A stretch of DNA of 64,000 bases from positions 124,001 to 188,000 of the forward strand of contig NZ_BQYJ01000001.1 of assembly GCF_023168165.1 (NCBI RefSeq). The letters are read 5' to 3'. Both the position numbers and the translations under genes were made by a program. Of the stretch, positions 17,864-27,366 are shown in pieces. The first letter of the stretch is position 1; each line of letters begins with the position of its first letter. The notes under the pieces are model-generated. The model saw only the letters and a list, made by a program, of their open reading frames with translations, was not told where the DNA came from and did no database searches. Origin of the DNA: Niallia sp. NCCP-28. Lineage in GTDB: Bacteria > Bacillota > Bacilli > Bacillales > Cytobacillaceae.

Positions 17864-18321
17864 AAAACTTTCTCCTTTAGCTTTATTTCTTTATGAATTT
17901 TTATACTATTCCAAACCTTTATCTACTACTATAACGCAATTGTTTTGGAAGCTGAATAGTTTTTATCATGGATGCGTAGAATTTTATGTTAAGTTTTGCA
18001 CGAATAATAAAAAAGAAAGAGATGGACATTTTGCATACAAAGAAAAAATATTTCCTCCTTTTTTTGCTCATTTGATTTTATGTATATTTACACATATTAA
18101 AATCTATACTGTTTATAGCGCCAACCTTTTTTTGCTTGCCTCTTATTCTGTTTGCAGATATTCTTATTTTTTAAAATCAAAACTTAAATAAAGTATAACT
18201 TCCATCAGGCTTTGCGGACTAGTTTCTCTCCGCCTAGATTTCTTCTTTTTCTCTCCTTATATTGAAAATTCGGGAATGCGCGATAAAGCAGCTCATGTTT
18301 AAAACCAGCTATTAATATAAA
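17864..18321. other. Long AT-rich spacer with a dispersed-repeat copy
   Basis: It contains the promoter region of the exporter and, at 18202-18240, a diverged copy of the dispersed repeat. A 116-codon open frame on the plus strand crosses it, but it has no RBS and an unconvincing composition. No RNA gene is recognised. Confidence 0.45.
18202..18240 (+). repeat. Dispersed intergenic repeat, copy C
   Basis: It reads CCATCAGGCTTTGCGGACTA then GTTTCTCTCCGCCTAGATTT, matching the block order of the copies at 13087-13120, 31174-31220 and 40871-40912 with several substitutions. Confidence 0.5.
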
Positions 18322-18355
18322 GAAAAGACCGTTGGAACACTCCAACGGCCTTTAT
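18322..18355 (-). terminator. Hairpin terminator downstream of chemoreceptor gene
   Basis: CCGTTGGA pairs with TCCAACGG around a 4-nt loop; on the minus strand it is followed by TCTTTTC. The only minus-strand gene upstream is the chemoreceptor at 18568. If this is its terminator, its 3' UTR runs antisense to the small ORF at 18430. Confidence 0.65.
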
Positions 18356-18429
18356 TGCTTGCCTATTAAACAAGTACTATTGCTAGCATTTTTTGGTTAT
18401 ACTGATAATAATAGAAAGGTGTGGTAACA

Positions 18430-18543
18430 ATGGATTTTATACTTTCGGCATTTTCTTTTGTAGGCATTATTTTTATTGTGTTTCTCCTAGCATATACTAA
18501 TGCCTTAATAAGGATAAATCGAAATAAAGATCGGGGAAAATAG
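18430..18543 (+). CDS. Small single-helix membrane protein
   Basis: A 37-residue ORF starting MDFILSAFSFVGIIF, with one hydrophobic helix (about residues 4-25) and a basic tail ending NRNKDRGK. It is preceded by GAAAGGTG and a plausible -10 (TATACT). Its size and topology match small membrane subunits or regulatory peptides of Firmicutes. I do not recognise a family, and the antisense 3' UTR of the chemoreceptor may overlap it. Confidence 0.5.
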   Translation: MDFILSAFSFVGIIFIVFLLAYTNALIRINRNKDRGK

Positions 18544-18567
18544 ACCTTCTTCCATTACTTTATTTTT

Positions 18568-20535
18568 TCACACAGTAAATCGCCTAATTATCCCTTGCAA
18601 TTCTTCTGAGCTGTCAGCAAGAGCTTTTGCAGAAGCATTCACTTCTTCTAGTGATGCAATTTGCTCCTGAGTGCTGGCGGCAACAGCATCCGATGCAGCA
18701 GCATTTTTTTTCGCAATATCTGCAAGTTCATTTGTTGTAGAGCTGACCGCAGAAACTTCCTCAGAAACTACTTTTACAGTAGTAGAAATTTCAGCAATTT
18801 GTGGTGCAATGCTTTTTACTCCTTTTAAAATTTCATTAAATTTTATAATCGTATCATTGGATATTTGAATGCCTGTCCCGACACTTTTAGCCGCTTTATT
18901 CATTTTTTCAGCAGATTGCTCTGTTTGCAGTTGAATTTCTTGTACAAGATCTGTTATTTGTTTTGCTGATGACTGTGATTGTTCCGCCAGTTTTCGAACT
19001 TCATCAGCGACCACAGCAAACCCTTTTCCTTGCTCTCCAGCTCTAGCTGCTTCAATTGCTGCATTTAATGCTAATAAATTCGTTTGTTCTGCAATTTGAC
19101 TGATGACTGTAATAATCTCATTTATTTTGCTAGAACGATCGTTTAGTTCTTGAATCATCTGATCCGATTCATTTACATGTGCATAAATCGTATTCATTTG
19201 CTCCACATTTCTTTTGACAAATGATTCCCCTTCTTCTGCATGAAAAGCAGTATTGTTTGCTTGCTTATTTACACTTTCCGTATTAAAGGAAATTTTCTTG
19301 ACGCCTTTGGCGATTTCTTCAATTGCAAGTACTGTATTATCTATTGCACTTGTTTGTTTTTCCGCATCAAATGCAATATCTTGAATAGATGCTCCTACAT
19401 ATTCTGTAGCTGCTCTTGTTTGTTCAGATGCTGCTGATAATTCCTCAGATGCCGTTGCCACTTGCTCTGTATTTTCATCTACTTGAATAATTAACTGGCG
19501 CAGGTTTTCGTTCATATTTTGAAAAGCATCGCCTAACTCTCCTATTTCATCTTGAGACTTAATTTTTATTGCTTCTGTTAGATTTCCTTGACTAATAATA
19601 TTTGCGCTGGTCTTTAGATCATTTAATGGTTTTGTTATCAAACGTGTGACATAAAACGCTACACTCACTCCTACCATGATAGTAAGAATCTCGATTACAA
19701 TGATTATTTTTATTAAATTATCCGATGCTTGCACTATTTCATTTTTGTACATAGTGCCCATGACCTTCCAACCAGTTAATTTATTGGTCAGATAAACCAT
19801 TTTTTTATCTTGATCTTTATATTGATAAGAAAATTTCCCCTCATCGTCTACATATATTTTTTTCAGAAAATCCTCTTTGGCTATTGTTCCAGGATCAATG
19901 GTCGGATGGGAAATATAATTCATTTCTTTGCCTAAAAGCGCTGCATAGCCCTCTTTTCCTATATTAACTTCTCTTGTTACTTGATTAATCGTATCGACTG
20001 TTAAATTAATTCCTATAACACCAGATCCATCTTTTAGTTTTTTTGAAATCGTGACAACATGGTCTCCTGATGCTGACAAATAGGCATCTGAAATAACCGT
20101 ATTGCTCTTATTTTCCGCATTTTTATACCAGTCTCTATCTCTTGGGTCGTATCCTTCCGGAAGTTCCTTCTTTGGATACTGCACCATTGCCCCTTCTGTA
20201 GTCCCAAGAAAAACACTTGCATTTTCTGGATGAATGGATGCATATTCTTCCAGTCTTTTTCTTAATTCTGATCCCTCATTTATTTGTATATTTTGCTTTG
20301 AAATTGTTTCTGCAAAATAATCTGCATCTTTTACTTTTGGTTCTACTGTATCGGTAATATACTGATCAAGCAATTTAATGCTTTCTGTTGCAGCATAATC
20401 AATTTGATTTTCTACTGCTTTTGTTCCATTCAAATAGGACATTGTTCCTATAAAAATAGCAGGAACAAGTGCAAGCAGCAAAAAAGCAGCCAATAATTTT
20501 TTTTTAATTGTTAAGAGTGCCCGTTTCTTTTTCAT
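18568..20535 (-). CDS. Methyl-accepting chemotaxis protein (Cache-HAMP-MCP)
   Basis: A 655-residue transmembrane chemoreceptor. TM1 covers about residues 13-35. The extracellular double-Cache sensor is about 40-275 and includes [17 protein letters not shown], a typical dCache binding segment for amino acids or other small ligands. TM2 is about 276-300, HAMP about 300-355, and the long coiled signalling domain has the invariant hairpin tip around [33 protein letters not shown] sequence at 20585-20592 matches a SigD -10 element but has no good -35 partner. No che genes are nearby. Confidence 0.93.
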   Translation of the reverse strand: MKKKRALLTIKKKLLAAFLLLALVPAIFIGTMSYLNGTKAVENQIDYAATESIKLLDQYITDTVEPKVKDADYFAETISKQNIQINEGSELRKRLEEYASIHPENASVFLGTTEGAMVQYPKKELPEGYDPRDRDWYKNAENKSNTVISDAYLSASGDHVVTISKKLKDGSGVIGINLTVDTINQVTREVNIGKEGYAALLGKEMNYISHPTIDPGTIAKEDFLKKIYVDDEGKFSYQYKDQDKKMVYLTNKLTGWKVMGTMYKNEIVQASDNLIKIIIVIEILTIMVGVSVAFYVTRLITKPLNDLKTSANIISQGNLTEAIKIKSQDEIGELGDAFQNMNENLRQLIIQVDENTEQVATASEELSAASEQTRAATEYVGASIQDIAFDAEKQTSAIDNTVLAIEEIAKGVKKISFNTESVNKQANNTAFHAEEGESFVKRNVEQMNTIYAHVNESDQMIQELNDRSSKINEIITVISQIAEQTNLLALNAAIEAARAGEQGKGFAVVADEVRKLAEQSQSSAKQITDLVQEIQLQTEQSAEKMNKAAKSVGTGIQISNDTIIKFNEILKGVKSIAPQIAEISTTVKVVSEEVSAVSSTTNELADIAKKNAAASDAVAASTQEQIASLEEVNASAKALADSSEELQGIIRRFTV

Positions 20536-20730
20536 CTAAATCCTCCCGCAATGCAAAAACTTAATATTTTTGTCCTTACCCTTAATATCGGCAGAACCTT
20601 GTTTATCTGAATAAACGATTAGTCATCATTCAACAGGCGGAATTTTCAAAAAAATAAGAATGCGCCTCTTTTTTTAATGAATTATATTCAGGAGATACGG
20701 TATATCTTATGCTGCTCTTATAAAAATAAA

Positions 20731-20772
20731 AAAGGACGGAAACAGTTTATACCTGTTTTCGTCCTTTTTATC
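20731..20772 (-). terminator. Terminator after the ABC exporter gene
   Basis: AAAAGGAC with an inner AACAG/CTGTT stem forms a long imperfect hairpin. On the minus strand it ends in CGTCCTTTTTT, about 50 nt past the stop codon. Confidence 0.85.
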
Positions 20773-20818
20773 TCAGATTAATGGACATTAAAAATCCCCA
20801 TTAATTGCTAGTTTTATT

Positions 20819-22534
20819 TTATTGCTGATATTGAACACGATGAAGGTTAGCAAAAATGCCGTCTTGTTCCAGTAACTCCTCATGACGTCCTTCCTCTGCA
20901 ATTCCATCTTCCGTTACCACTACGATGCGGTCTGCATTGCGAATCGTTGCAAGGCGGTGGGCAATCACTAGTGTCGTACGGTTTTCTGCAAGCTCATTTA
21001 ATGAGTTTTGAATAATTAATTCTGTTTCTGTATCCAGCGCAGAGGTTGCTTCATCCAATATTAATATTGGCGGATTTTTCAAAAACATACGAGCAATGGC
21101 AAGGCGCTGTTTCTGCCCCCCTGAAAGTTTTAAGCCCCTCTCGCCAATTTGCGTTTCATATCCATCTGGAAGCTTGCGGATTAAATCTTCCAAATGCGCA
21201 CGTTTTACTGCTTGATGTATTTCTTCATCCGTCGCATCTAATTTTCCATAAGCAATATTTTCTTTAAGTGTTCCTGTAAATAAAAAAACATCTTGCTGAA
21301 CAATGCCAATTTGGGAACGCAAGGAAGAAGTTGTCATCTCGCGAATATCGATTCCATCAATTGTGATGCTTCCACCTTTTACATCATAAAAACGAGGAAT
21401 CAATGACGTAATCGTTGTTTTTCCTGCTCCAGATGGCCCTACAAAGGCAATTGTTTCTCCGGCACGTATGGAGAGATTAATATTCTCTAAAACAGGACGA
21501 TTATTTTCATAGCTAAAATCGACATTTTTTAATTGGATATCTCCGCGAAGATTTGGTACATCAATTGCATTTTCTGCATCTTTAATATCTGGTTCTGTAT
21601 CAATTAATTCTAAGAAACGCTTAAATCCTGCCATTCCTTTCGGATATAGCTCTAATAATGTACTAATTTTATCAATCGGTTTTTGCAATACATTCACATA
21701 TAAGATAAAAGCAACAAGCGCTCCGCCTGTTAGTTGATTATTAAAAGTAAGCCAAGCACCATACACGAGTACAATTAGTGTAAAAAAACGCATAAGCATA
21801 TAAACAGAAGAAGAAGTAAGAGACATTATTTTATAGGCCCCAACTTTTGCTTTGCGGAAACGTTTATTGTTAACCGAAAACCGGGACATTTCAAACTCTT
21901 CATTGGTAAAAGATTGCACAACGCGAACACCTGATACACTGTCTTCCACACGAGCATTTACATCGGCAATATCACCATACATATTCTTCCATGCTCTATG
22001 CATGCTTTTATTGCAATACGTAATTAGCCAAACCAAAATTGGAACTATGAATATAATGATAAGTGCAAGTTTCACATTGATTGTAAGCATGATCCAAAAA
22101 GCGCCGACAAATGTCATAATGGCAATAAATAAGTCTTCAGGTCCATGGTGAGCCAATTCGCCGATATCAAATAAATCGTTGGTAATGCGGCTCATAATAT
22201 GGCCTGTTTTTGTATTGTCAAAAAAACGAAATGATTGCCTTTGAACATGGTTAAACAGTTGGGCACGCATATCTGTTTCAATATTAATCCCTAATTTATG
22301 GCCCCAGTAGTTAACGATATACTGCAAATATGTACTGACTAAATATAATGCCAATAAACCAAAACTTACAGATACAATCGAGCTCCAATTGCCCTCAGGC
22401 AATAATGAGTCTATAAACCAAGAAACAGCCAAAGGAAATGCCAACTCTAATATGGCTACAACAACGGCACTCGAGAAATCTAGTATAAATAATTTTTTAT
22501 GTGGCAAATAATAGGTGAAAAATCGCTTAATCAT
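20819..22534 (-). CDS. ABC exporter, fused permease-ATPase (half transporter)
   Basis: A 571-residue type I ABC exporter. It has six membrane helices in residues 1-310 and a nucleotide-binding domain with Walker A GPSGAGKTT, a Q-loop in IGIVQQDVFLF, signature LSGGQKQR, Walker B ILILDEATSALD and an H-loop in LVIAHRLATI. It must act as a homodimer or with another half. The family exports lipids, drugs or peptides; the substrate is unknown. A clean promoter with a Fur-like box lies upstream, suggesting iron-linked expression and possibly siderophore or heme export. It is monocistronic. Confidence 0.92.
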   Translation of the reverse strand: MIKRFFTYYLPHKKLFILDFSSAVVVAILELAFPLAVSWFIDSLLPEGNWSSIVSVSFGLLALYLVSTYLQYIVNYWGHKLGINIETDMRAQLFNHVQRQSFRFFDNTKTGHIMSRITNDLFDIGELAHHGPEDLFIAIMTFVGAFWIMLTINVKLALIIIFIVPILVWLITYCNKSMHRAWKNMYGDIADVNARVEDSVSGVRVVQSFTNEEFEMSRFSVNNKRFRKAKVGAYKIMSLTSSSVYMLMRFFTLIVLVYGAWLTFNNQLTGGALVAFILYVNVLQKPIDKISTLLELYPKGMAGFKRFLELIDTEPDIKDAENAIDVPNLRGDIQLKNVDFSYENNRPVLENINLSIRAGETIAFVGPSGAGKTTITSLIPRFYDVKGGSITIDGIDIREMTTSSLRSQIGIVQQDVFLFTGTLKENIAYGKLDATDEEIHQAVKRAHLEDLIRKLPDGYETQIGERGLKLSGGQKQRLAIARMFLKNPPILILDEATSALDTETELIIQNSLNELAENRTTLVIAHRLATIRNADRIVVVTEDGIAEEGRHEELLEQDGIFANLHRVQYQQ

Positions 22535-22602
22535 AAAAATCTCCCTTATATTTTTTATTTTAAGATCCTATTCACTCCCCCAAAATGTTGCATACTAGAA
22601 TT

Positions 22603-22651
22603 GTTTATGAGAATCATTATTGATTATAGATGTTAAACAGCTATTATTCAA
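22603..22651 (-). promoter_or_regulatory. Promoter and Fur-like box of the ABC exporter
   Basis: On the minus strand TTGAAT (22651-22646), 17 nt and TATAAT (22628-22623) form a near-consensus promoter. Directly downstream, overlapping the expected start point, AATAATGATTCTCATAAAC (22621-22603) matches 15 of 19 positions of the Fur box GATAATGATTATCATTATC. Confidence 0.7.
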
Positions 22652-22684
22652 GAAATTTATTTTTCAAACCGAAATAGTTTCCCG

Positions 22685-22726
22685 ACAAAAAAACAATGAA
22701 GAAATATATCTCCATCGTTTTTTTGT
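22685..22726 (-). terminator. Terminator after the M20 amidohydrolase gene
   Basis: On the minus strand AAAAAAACGATGGAGA and TCTTCATTGTTTTTTT pair through a G-U containing stem around TATAT, ending in a long T run. Confidence 0.75.
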
Positions 22727-22729
22727 CTA

Positions 22730-23989
22730 TTAGTGATTTAAAACGCTTTTTGCAATTCTAGTTAACAATACTACACTCATCGGCAGCACTTGTTCATCTA
22801 TATCAAAACAATGATGATGATGTGGAGCAGGAAGTGGGGAACCGATAATCATATAGGTTGCTTTTCCTCCACGTTCTTGTACCCGGCGCATCATAAAAGT
22901 GGCGTCTTCACTGCCTAGATTGCTTTTGCTTTCCAGCTCAAACTTTGTAAATCCTGGAACTTTTTTTGCCTCTTCAATCACCAATTCCATTAGTTCAGAA
23001 TCAGAAGCTGCCGTTGTCGCTTTGCCAATTACTTCGATATTTGTTTGTACACCATGCATGGCACCGCTTCCTGCAATGATGTTTTCTACCCTTTTTTTTA
23101 GCTCTTCATTCACTTCCCAGCTTTCAGCTCTTGTTTCCAAAATCATTTCTGCATGAGCTGGAATAATATTGGCAGCAGTTCCTCCTTCTAATACGCCTAC
23201 ATTTATTCTCGTTTTTCCCCCGCTAAACCGAGGCAGAGCATGAATATTCAACAAAGCAGTAGAAGCTGCCAATAATGCATTCGCTCCTTTTTCAGGAGAA
23301 GCGCCAGCATGGGAAGGAATTCCTTTAAATATCGCTTTTAATTTAGATGTCGCCAAAAAATTGCTGATGCCACCGTGCACTTCACCCAATGGAAGGTTTA
23401 AGCCTAAATGAAGGCAAAATAGATGACGGACATCATCTAATATCCCTTTTTCTACCATTGATACAGCGCCGCGTCCGCCTTCTTCTGCAGGCTGAAAAAT
23501 CAGCTTAATGATTTGAGATGGAGCAGCTTCTGCTATTTTTTCGGCGAATGCCAAACCTATTGCGGTATGGCCATCATGGCCACATGCATGCATAGATCCT
23601 GCCATACAAGAAGCATAGCCTTCTTTAAATGGCAAATGATCTTCCTCTTCACTTTCTTTTATTGGCAGTGCATCCATATCAAAACGAAAAGCGATGGGAG
23701 ACCTCTGCCCCCCTCCTCTCCAAATGCCAACAACAGCAGTATTTCCACCTTGCATCCTTGTAAGCAGCAAAGGATCTGCCCCCTGATTCAATGCTTGATG
23801 ATAGGCTTTTGTTAATTGCTCCTCTTTTGGAACGCCAAAACGAGCTTCTGGCACCATTGCTTCTTTGCCGCAAAGCACTTCAAATCCTAGTTTTTTTAAT
23901 GTTTGTGCGACAATGGAAGCAGTGCGAAATTCAAGAAAACCTTGTTCGGGATGACGATGGAAATCCCTTCTTTGTTCAATTACATTCAC
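22730..23989 (-). CDS. M20-family amidohydrolase (AbgA/B-like)
   Basis: A 419-residue metallopeptidase-type amidohydrolase. Metal-binding landmarks are FRFDMDALP, the SMHACGHDGHTAIGL motif, FQPAEEGGRG (catalytic Glu) and the late APHHHHCFDID; the dimerisation domain is inserted around SHAGASPEKGANALLA. The insert between the N-terminal HRHPE motif and the catalytic core recalls aminobenzoyl-glutamate hydrolase subunits, so a folate-breakdown or N-acyl amino acid substrate is possible. The start is a GTG at 23989 behind AAAAAAGGAG; the open frame extends to 24082 and overlaps the GNAT stop codon, but that extension matches no family sequence. Confidence 0.85.
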   Translation of the reverse strand: MNVIEQRRDFHRHPEQGFLEFRTASIVAQTLKKLGFEVLCGKEAMVPEARFGVPKEEQLTKAYHQALNQGADPLLLTRMQGGNTAVVGIWRGGGQRSPIAFRFDMDALPIKESEEEDHLPFKEGYASCMAGSMHACGHDGHTAIGLAFAEKIAEAAPSQIIKLIFQPAEEGGRGAVSMVEKGILDDVRHLFCLHLGLNLPLGEVHGGISNFLATSKLKAIFKGIPSHAGASPEKGANALLAASTALLNIHALPRFSGGKTRINVGVLEGGTAANIIPAHAEMILETRAESWEVNEELKKRVENIIAGSGAMHGVQTNIEVIGKATTAASDSELMELVIEEAKKVPGFTKFELESKSNLGSEDATFMMRRVQERGGKATYMIIGSPLPAPHHHHCFDIDEQVLPMSVVLLTRIAKSVLNH

Positions 23990-24078
23990 ATTAATTGCTC
24001 CTTTTTTGCAATCCTTTCTCTCTATTTTACCATAATTTAAATTTTTTAAATTTTTTAAATTCAATAAACCATCATTTG

Positions 24079-24579
24079 TCATAAATACAAAACCATATGT
24101 TTTTCATCATAATAAATATTTTTATACTTTAATGCTTTTTTTTCTAGCCCCATAACAGTAAAGCCAATTCCTTCATATAAGTGGACAGCATCCATATTTT
24201 GAGCGACTACAGTAAGAAGAAGTTGTTCTATTTCATAGTTTTGGGCAATCGAAATAACTTTTTTTAATAAAGCTTTGCCTATTCCCTTACCTCGATAATC
24301 ATTTTCCACAAAAAAAGACAATACACTGCCCTTATGTTTAATTTTTTCAAATACTTCTCTTTGCAATGTAATTGAACCAACCAATCTGTTTTGATCAAAT
24401 GCCCCTAATGTTATTCTAGTTTGATCTTTTAACTGCTGTGCCGTCTTTTTTACAGGCTGCAGTTTATTTTCTTCTTCCGCAACAGTAAGCAAAAAAGCAT
24501 GCGGATTTTGTTTTAGTGTTTTTAGTCGCAATTGCCAATATAATTTGGCATCTTTTGCTGTCAATAATCTTATGTACAT
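24079..24579 (-). CDS. GNAT-family N-acetyltransferase
   Basis: A 166-residue acetyl-CoA-dependent acetyltransferase. It has IRLLTAKDAKLYWQLRL at the N-terminus and the acetyl-CoA-binding motif NDYRGKGIGKALLKKVI near residue 100. LLLTVVAQNMDAVHLYEGIGF gives the beta-5/beta-6 splay and the conserved tyrosine region. The acceptor is unknown. The ATG at 24579 follows GGTGG. It is transcribed ahead of the amidohydrolase and probably with it. Confidence 0.88.
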   Translation of the reverse strand: MYIRLLTAKDAKLYWQLRLKTLKQNPHAFLLTVAEEENKLQPVKKTAQQLKDQTRITLGAFDQNRLVGSITLQREVFEKIKHKGSVLSFFVENDYRGKGIGKALLKKVISIAQNYEIEQLLLTVVAQNMDAVHLYEGIGFTVMGLEKKALKYKNIYYDEKHMVLYL

Positions 24580-24703
24580 GTTTCCACCACACTTATCTTG
24601 TTGATTCAAGCTGCAGCACATGCAGCTAAACTCTATCTCTATATTGTAATTCCATAACTCTTCGTTTCATCCCTTCTCCTTCAGTAAATTTTTTTAATGC
24701 AAA

Positions 24704-24736
24704 AAAACGCAAGATTTAAGCTCTTGCGCTTTTTTC
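24704..24736 (-). terminator. Terminator of the trp operon
   Basis: CGCAAGA and TCTTGCG form the stem around a 7-nt loop, with T runs on both strands. It lies 13 nt after the trpA stop codon. Confidence 0.88.
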
Positions 24737-24748
24737 TTCTCACCATTA

Positions 24749-25528
24749 TTAATTGGCTACTTTTTTCGTCGCATTTATTAAAGCTTTGATTCCTTCGAGA
24801 TCGTTTTGATCAAAAAGCTCCACTATTTTACTGCCCACGATAACACCGTCGCAGTACTGTGTCATGTTTTTGACATGTTCTGGTGTAGAGATGCCGAATC
24901 CTGCCAGAACTGGAATAGGACTTATTTCTTTCACTTTTAATAAATGTGGACCTAAATGTTCTTGGAAAGTGGTTCTTGCTCCTGTTATTCCAGTTACCGT
25001 TACAGCATACAAAAAGCCGTTTCCTTTATTGGCAATCGTCGCAATTCTTTCCATTGGGCTTGTTAAGGTTACTAGACGAATTAATTCCACATCATGTTTA
25101 GCTGCAGCAGCAAGCAGAATTTCTTCTTCTTCCATCGGCATATCCGGCACAATTAAACCGTTGATATTCGCCTCTTTACAGCTTTGAAAAAACGCCTCTA
25201 CTCCGTAGGACAGAATTGGATTAATATAGGTCATAAATACTAATGGGATCGATGTTTCTTTTCGGAAAGAAATAATCGTATTAAATACTTTATTTAACGT
25301 CGTTCCTGCTTTTAATGCACGTATTCCCGCTGCTTGAATAATCGGTCCATCTGCAACAGGATCAGAAAAAGGAATGCCGACTTCAATTGCTGTTGCACCA
25401 GACTCTTCCAAAAACTTAATTTTTTTTTCTAAAGTCTCTAATCCGCCATCTCCAGCCATAATATACGGCACAAATCCTTTATCCCCATTTTCCTTTACTT
25501 TTGCAAATGCTTCTGCAATTGTCGCCAT
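24749..25528 (-). CDS. trpA: Tryptophan synthase alpha subunit
   Basis: Cleaves indole-3-glycerol phosphate to indole and glyceraldehyde 3-phosphate, and channels indole to TrpB. It is a 259-residue TIM barrel. The catalytic glutamate is in IEVGIPFSDPVADGP and the aspartate in GLIVPDMPMEEE; phosphate binding is by VLAGFGIST and VIVGSKIV. It is the last gene of the operon, with its start codon overlapping the trpB stop by one base. Confidence 0.98.
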   Translation of the reverse strand: MATIAEAFAKVKENGDKGFVPYIMAGDGGLETLEKKIKFLEESGATAIEVGIPFSDPVADGPIIQAAGIRALKAGTTLNKVFNTIISFRKETSIPLVFMTYINPILSYGVEAFFQSCKEANINGLIVPDMPMEEEEILLAAAAKHDVELIRLVTLTSPMERIATIANKGNGFLYAVTVTGITGARTTFQEHLGPHLLKVKEISPIPVLAGFGISTPEHVKNMTQYCDGVIVGSKIVELFDQNDLEGIKALINATKKVAN

Positions 25529-26730
25529 TAGTTATTCACTCCCATTTTCTCCATTACTGTATTGACATCTTTATCGCCTCTGCCTGATAAACAAACGACA
25601 ATTCCTTCTTCTTTTTTCATTGTCGGCGCTAATTTCAGTACATGAGCTATCGCATGAGAACTTTCTAATGCTGGAATAATCCCTTCCAATTTGCATAATA
25701 ATTGCAGTGCCTCAAATGCTTCATCATCTGTTACCGATTCATACTGGACACGGCCAATATCATGCAAATGGCTATGTTCTGGCCCAACACCTGGATAATC
25801 AAGGCCTGCAGAAATAGAATGAGCCTCTTGCACCTGGCCATCTTCATCTTGCAGCAAATACATATAAGCTCCGTGAAGCACGCCAGGTTTTCCTTTCGTT
25901 AAGCTTGCTGCATGCTTTTCTGTATGAAGGCCATGCCCTGATGCCTCTATTCCATACAGCTTTACCACTTCATCTTCAATAAAAGGATAAAACATGCCCA
26001 TTGCATTGCTGCCTCCCCCAATGCAAGCAATGACGGCATCCGGCAATTTTTGTTCTTTTTCTTTATATTGCTCTTTTGTTTCTTTGCCGATTACACTTTG
26101 AAAGTCACGAACCATCATTGGAAATGGATGGGGCCCAGTCACTGAACCTAAAATATAATGAGTATCCATTACATTTGTCACCCAGTAGCGCAGCGCTTCA
26201 TTGCACGCATCCTTTAATGTCGCGCTTCCTGATGTCACACTTACTACTTTTGCTCCTAACAATTCCATACGGAATACATTTAGTTTTTGTCGGCGAATAT
26301 CCTCTTCTCCCATAAATACCGTGCATTCTAAATTTAAAAGGGCACATGCTGTCGCTGTTGCAACACCGTGCTGGCCTGCGCCTGTTTCTGCAACCACTTT
26401 CTTTTTGCCCATTCTCTTCGCAAGCAATGCTTGACCTAACGAGTTATTGATTTTATGTGCACCAGTATGGTTAAGATCTTCTCTTTTCAAGTAGATTTTT
26501 GCACCATTTAAGTGTTTGGTTAAATTCTCGGCATAATAAAGGGGCGTTTCTCTGCCAACATAATCTTTCAGCAAATAGTCCAACTCTTGTTGAAATGCTG
26601 GATCTGCGATTGCTTTTTTATAGCCTTTTTCCAGCTCCAAAACGGCATGCATTAATGTTTCGGGAATATATCTTCCCCCATATACGCCAAAATGGCCTTT
26701 GCTGTCTGGAAAAGAATAATTGATTGTCAT
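25528..26730 (-). CDS. trpB: Tryptophan synthase beta subunit
   Basis: A PLP enzyme joining indole and serine to make tryptophan. At 400 residues it is of family length. The PLP lysine lies in [18 protein letters not shown], the catalytic glutamate in [12 protein letters not shown], and the phosphate-binding loop is [10 protein letters not shown]. Late motifs [12 protein letters not shown] and [10 protein letters not shown] are present. It sits between trpF and trpA. Confidence 0.98.
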   Translation of the reverse strand: MTINYSFPDSKGHFGVYGGRYIPETLMHAVLELEKGYKKAIADPAFQQELDYLLKDYVGRETPLYYAENLTKHLNGAKIYLKREDLNHTGAHKINNSLGQALLAKRMGKKKVVAETGAGQHGVATATACALLNLECTVFMGEEDIRRQKLNVFRMELLGAKVVSVTSGSATLKDACNEALRYWVTNVMDTHYILGSVTGPHPFPMMVRDFQSVIGKETKEQYKEKEQKLPDAVIACIGGGSNAMGMFYPFIEDEVVKLYGIEASGHGLHTEKHAASLTKGKPGVLHGAYMYLLQDEDGQVQEAHSISAGLDYPGVGPEHSHLHDIGRVQYESVTDDEAFEALQLLCKLEGIIPALESSHAIAHVLKLAPTMKKEEGIVVCLSGRGDKDVNTVMEKMGVNN

Positions 26731-26742
26731 CTTTATTTCCTC

Positions 26743-27354
26743 CTATTGCTTATGTAGATTCGCAATTGATAAAAAATCACGTATTTTCTTTAAATCTTTT
26801 TTCCCGTCTGTTTCCACTCCACTGGAAACATCCACTAAATCAGGCTGAACCATTTCTAATGCTTCTTTAATATTATCAGTATTTAATCCTCCGGCAAGGA
26901 TGACTTTTTTTCCTTTAAAATCATAGTCTTTTAATATCGTCCAATCAAAGGTTTTTCCATTGCCGCCATGATATGTTTCTCTTGGGCTATCCAATAATAC
27001 ATAATCACATTCAAATGCAGCCGCTGCTTTCAGGTCTTCTTCTGATTGAATGCTGAATGCTTTAATAACCGGCAAAGAAAACTGGGCAGCAAATTCATTG
27101 GATTCATCCCCATGAAGCTGAATAACATTAATGCCAGAACTGTTTGTGATTTCATCAATTTTTTCCTTTGATTCATTCACAAACACGCCTACTTTCCAGA
27201 TGTCTTTAGGAAGCTCTTTAATAATTGCCTTTGCATCTTCCGCACTTATTTTGCGTTTGCTTTTGGCAAAAACAAATCCTACTGCTTTTGCCCCATTTTC
27301 CAATGCACATTGTGCTGCCTCTTTTGTTGTAATGCCACATATTTTTGCACCCAT
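26743..27354 (-). CDS. trpF: Phosphoribosylanthranilate isomerase
   Basis: Amadori rearrangement of phosphoribosylanthranilate to CdRP. A 203-residue TIM barrel. The catalytic cysteine is in AKICGITTKE, the aspartate in YVLLDSPR, and the phosphate sites are LAGGLNTDNI and DVSSGVETDGKKD. The ATG at 27354 follows AAGGTAGTG. It lies 12 nt behind trpC in the operon. Confidence 0.97.
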   Translation of the reverse strand: MGAKICGITTKEAAQCALENGAKAVGFVFAKSKRKISAEDAKAIIKELPKDIWKVGVFVNESKEKIDEITNSSGINVIQLHGDESNEFAAQFSLPVIKAFSIQSEEDLKAAAAFECDYVLLDSPRETYHGGNGKTFDWTILKDYDFKGKKVILAGGLNTDNIKEALEMVQPDLVDVSSGVETDGKKDLKKIRDFLSIANLHKQ

Positions 27355-27366
27355 ATCTTCACTACC

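Noticed and set aside
17841-18191. 116-codon open frame on the plus strand in the spacer after the EmrE-like gene
   Set aside because: No ribosome binding site, it starts antisense inside the exporter gene, and its composition is biased by AT-rich, phenylalanine/tyrosine-rich sequence.
20585-20592. GCCGATAT, a perfect SigD -10, upstream of the chemoreceptor
   Set aside because: No TAAA-like -35 at 14-16 nt was found, so a SigD promoter is not claimed.
20634-20676. AGGCG/CGCCT hairpin followed by a T run on the plus strand
   Set aside because: No plus-strand gene lies upstream for it to terminate. It may be chance or a leader structure of no clear meaning, so it is not listed as a feature.
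24040-24062. Tandem AAATTTTTT units near the amidohydrolase start
   Set aside because: Simple low-complexity sequence in the unused upstream extension, with no sign of function.
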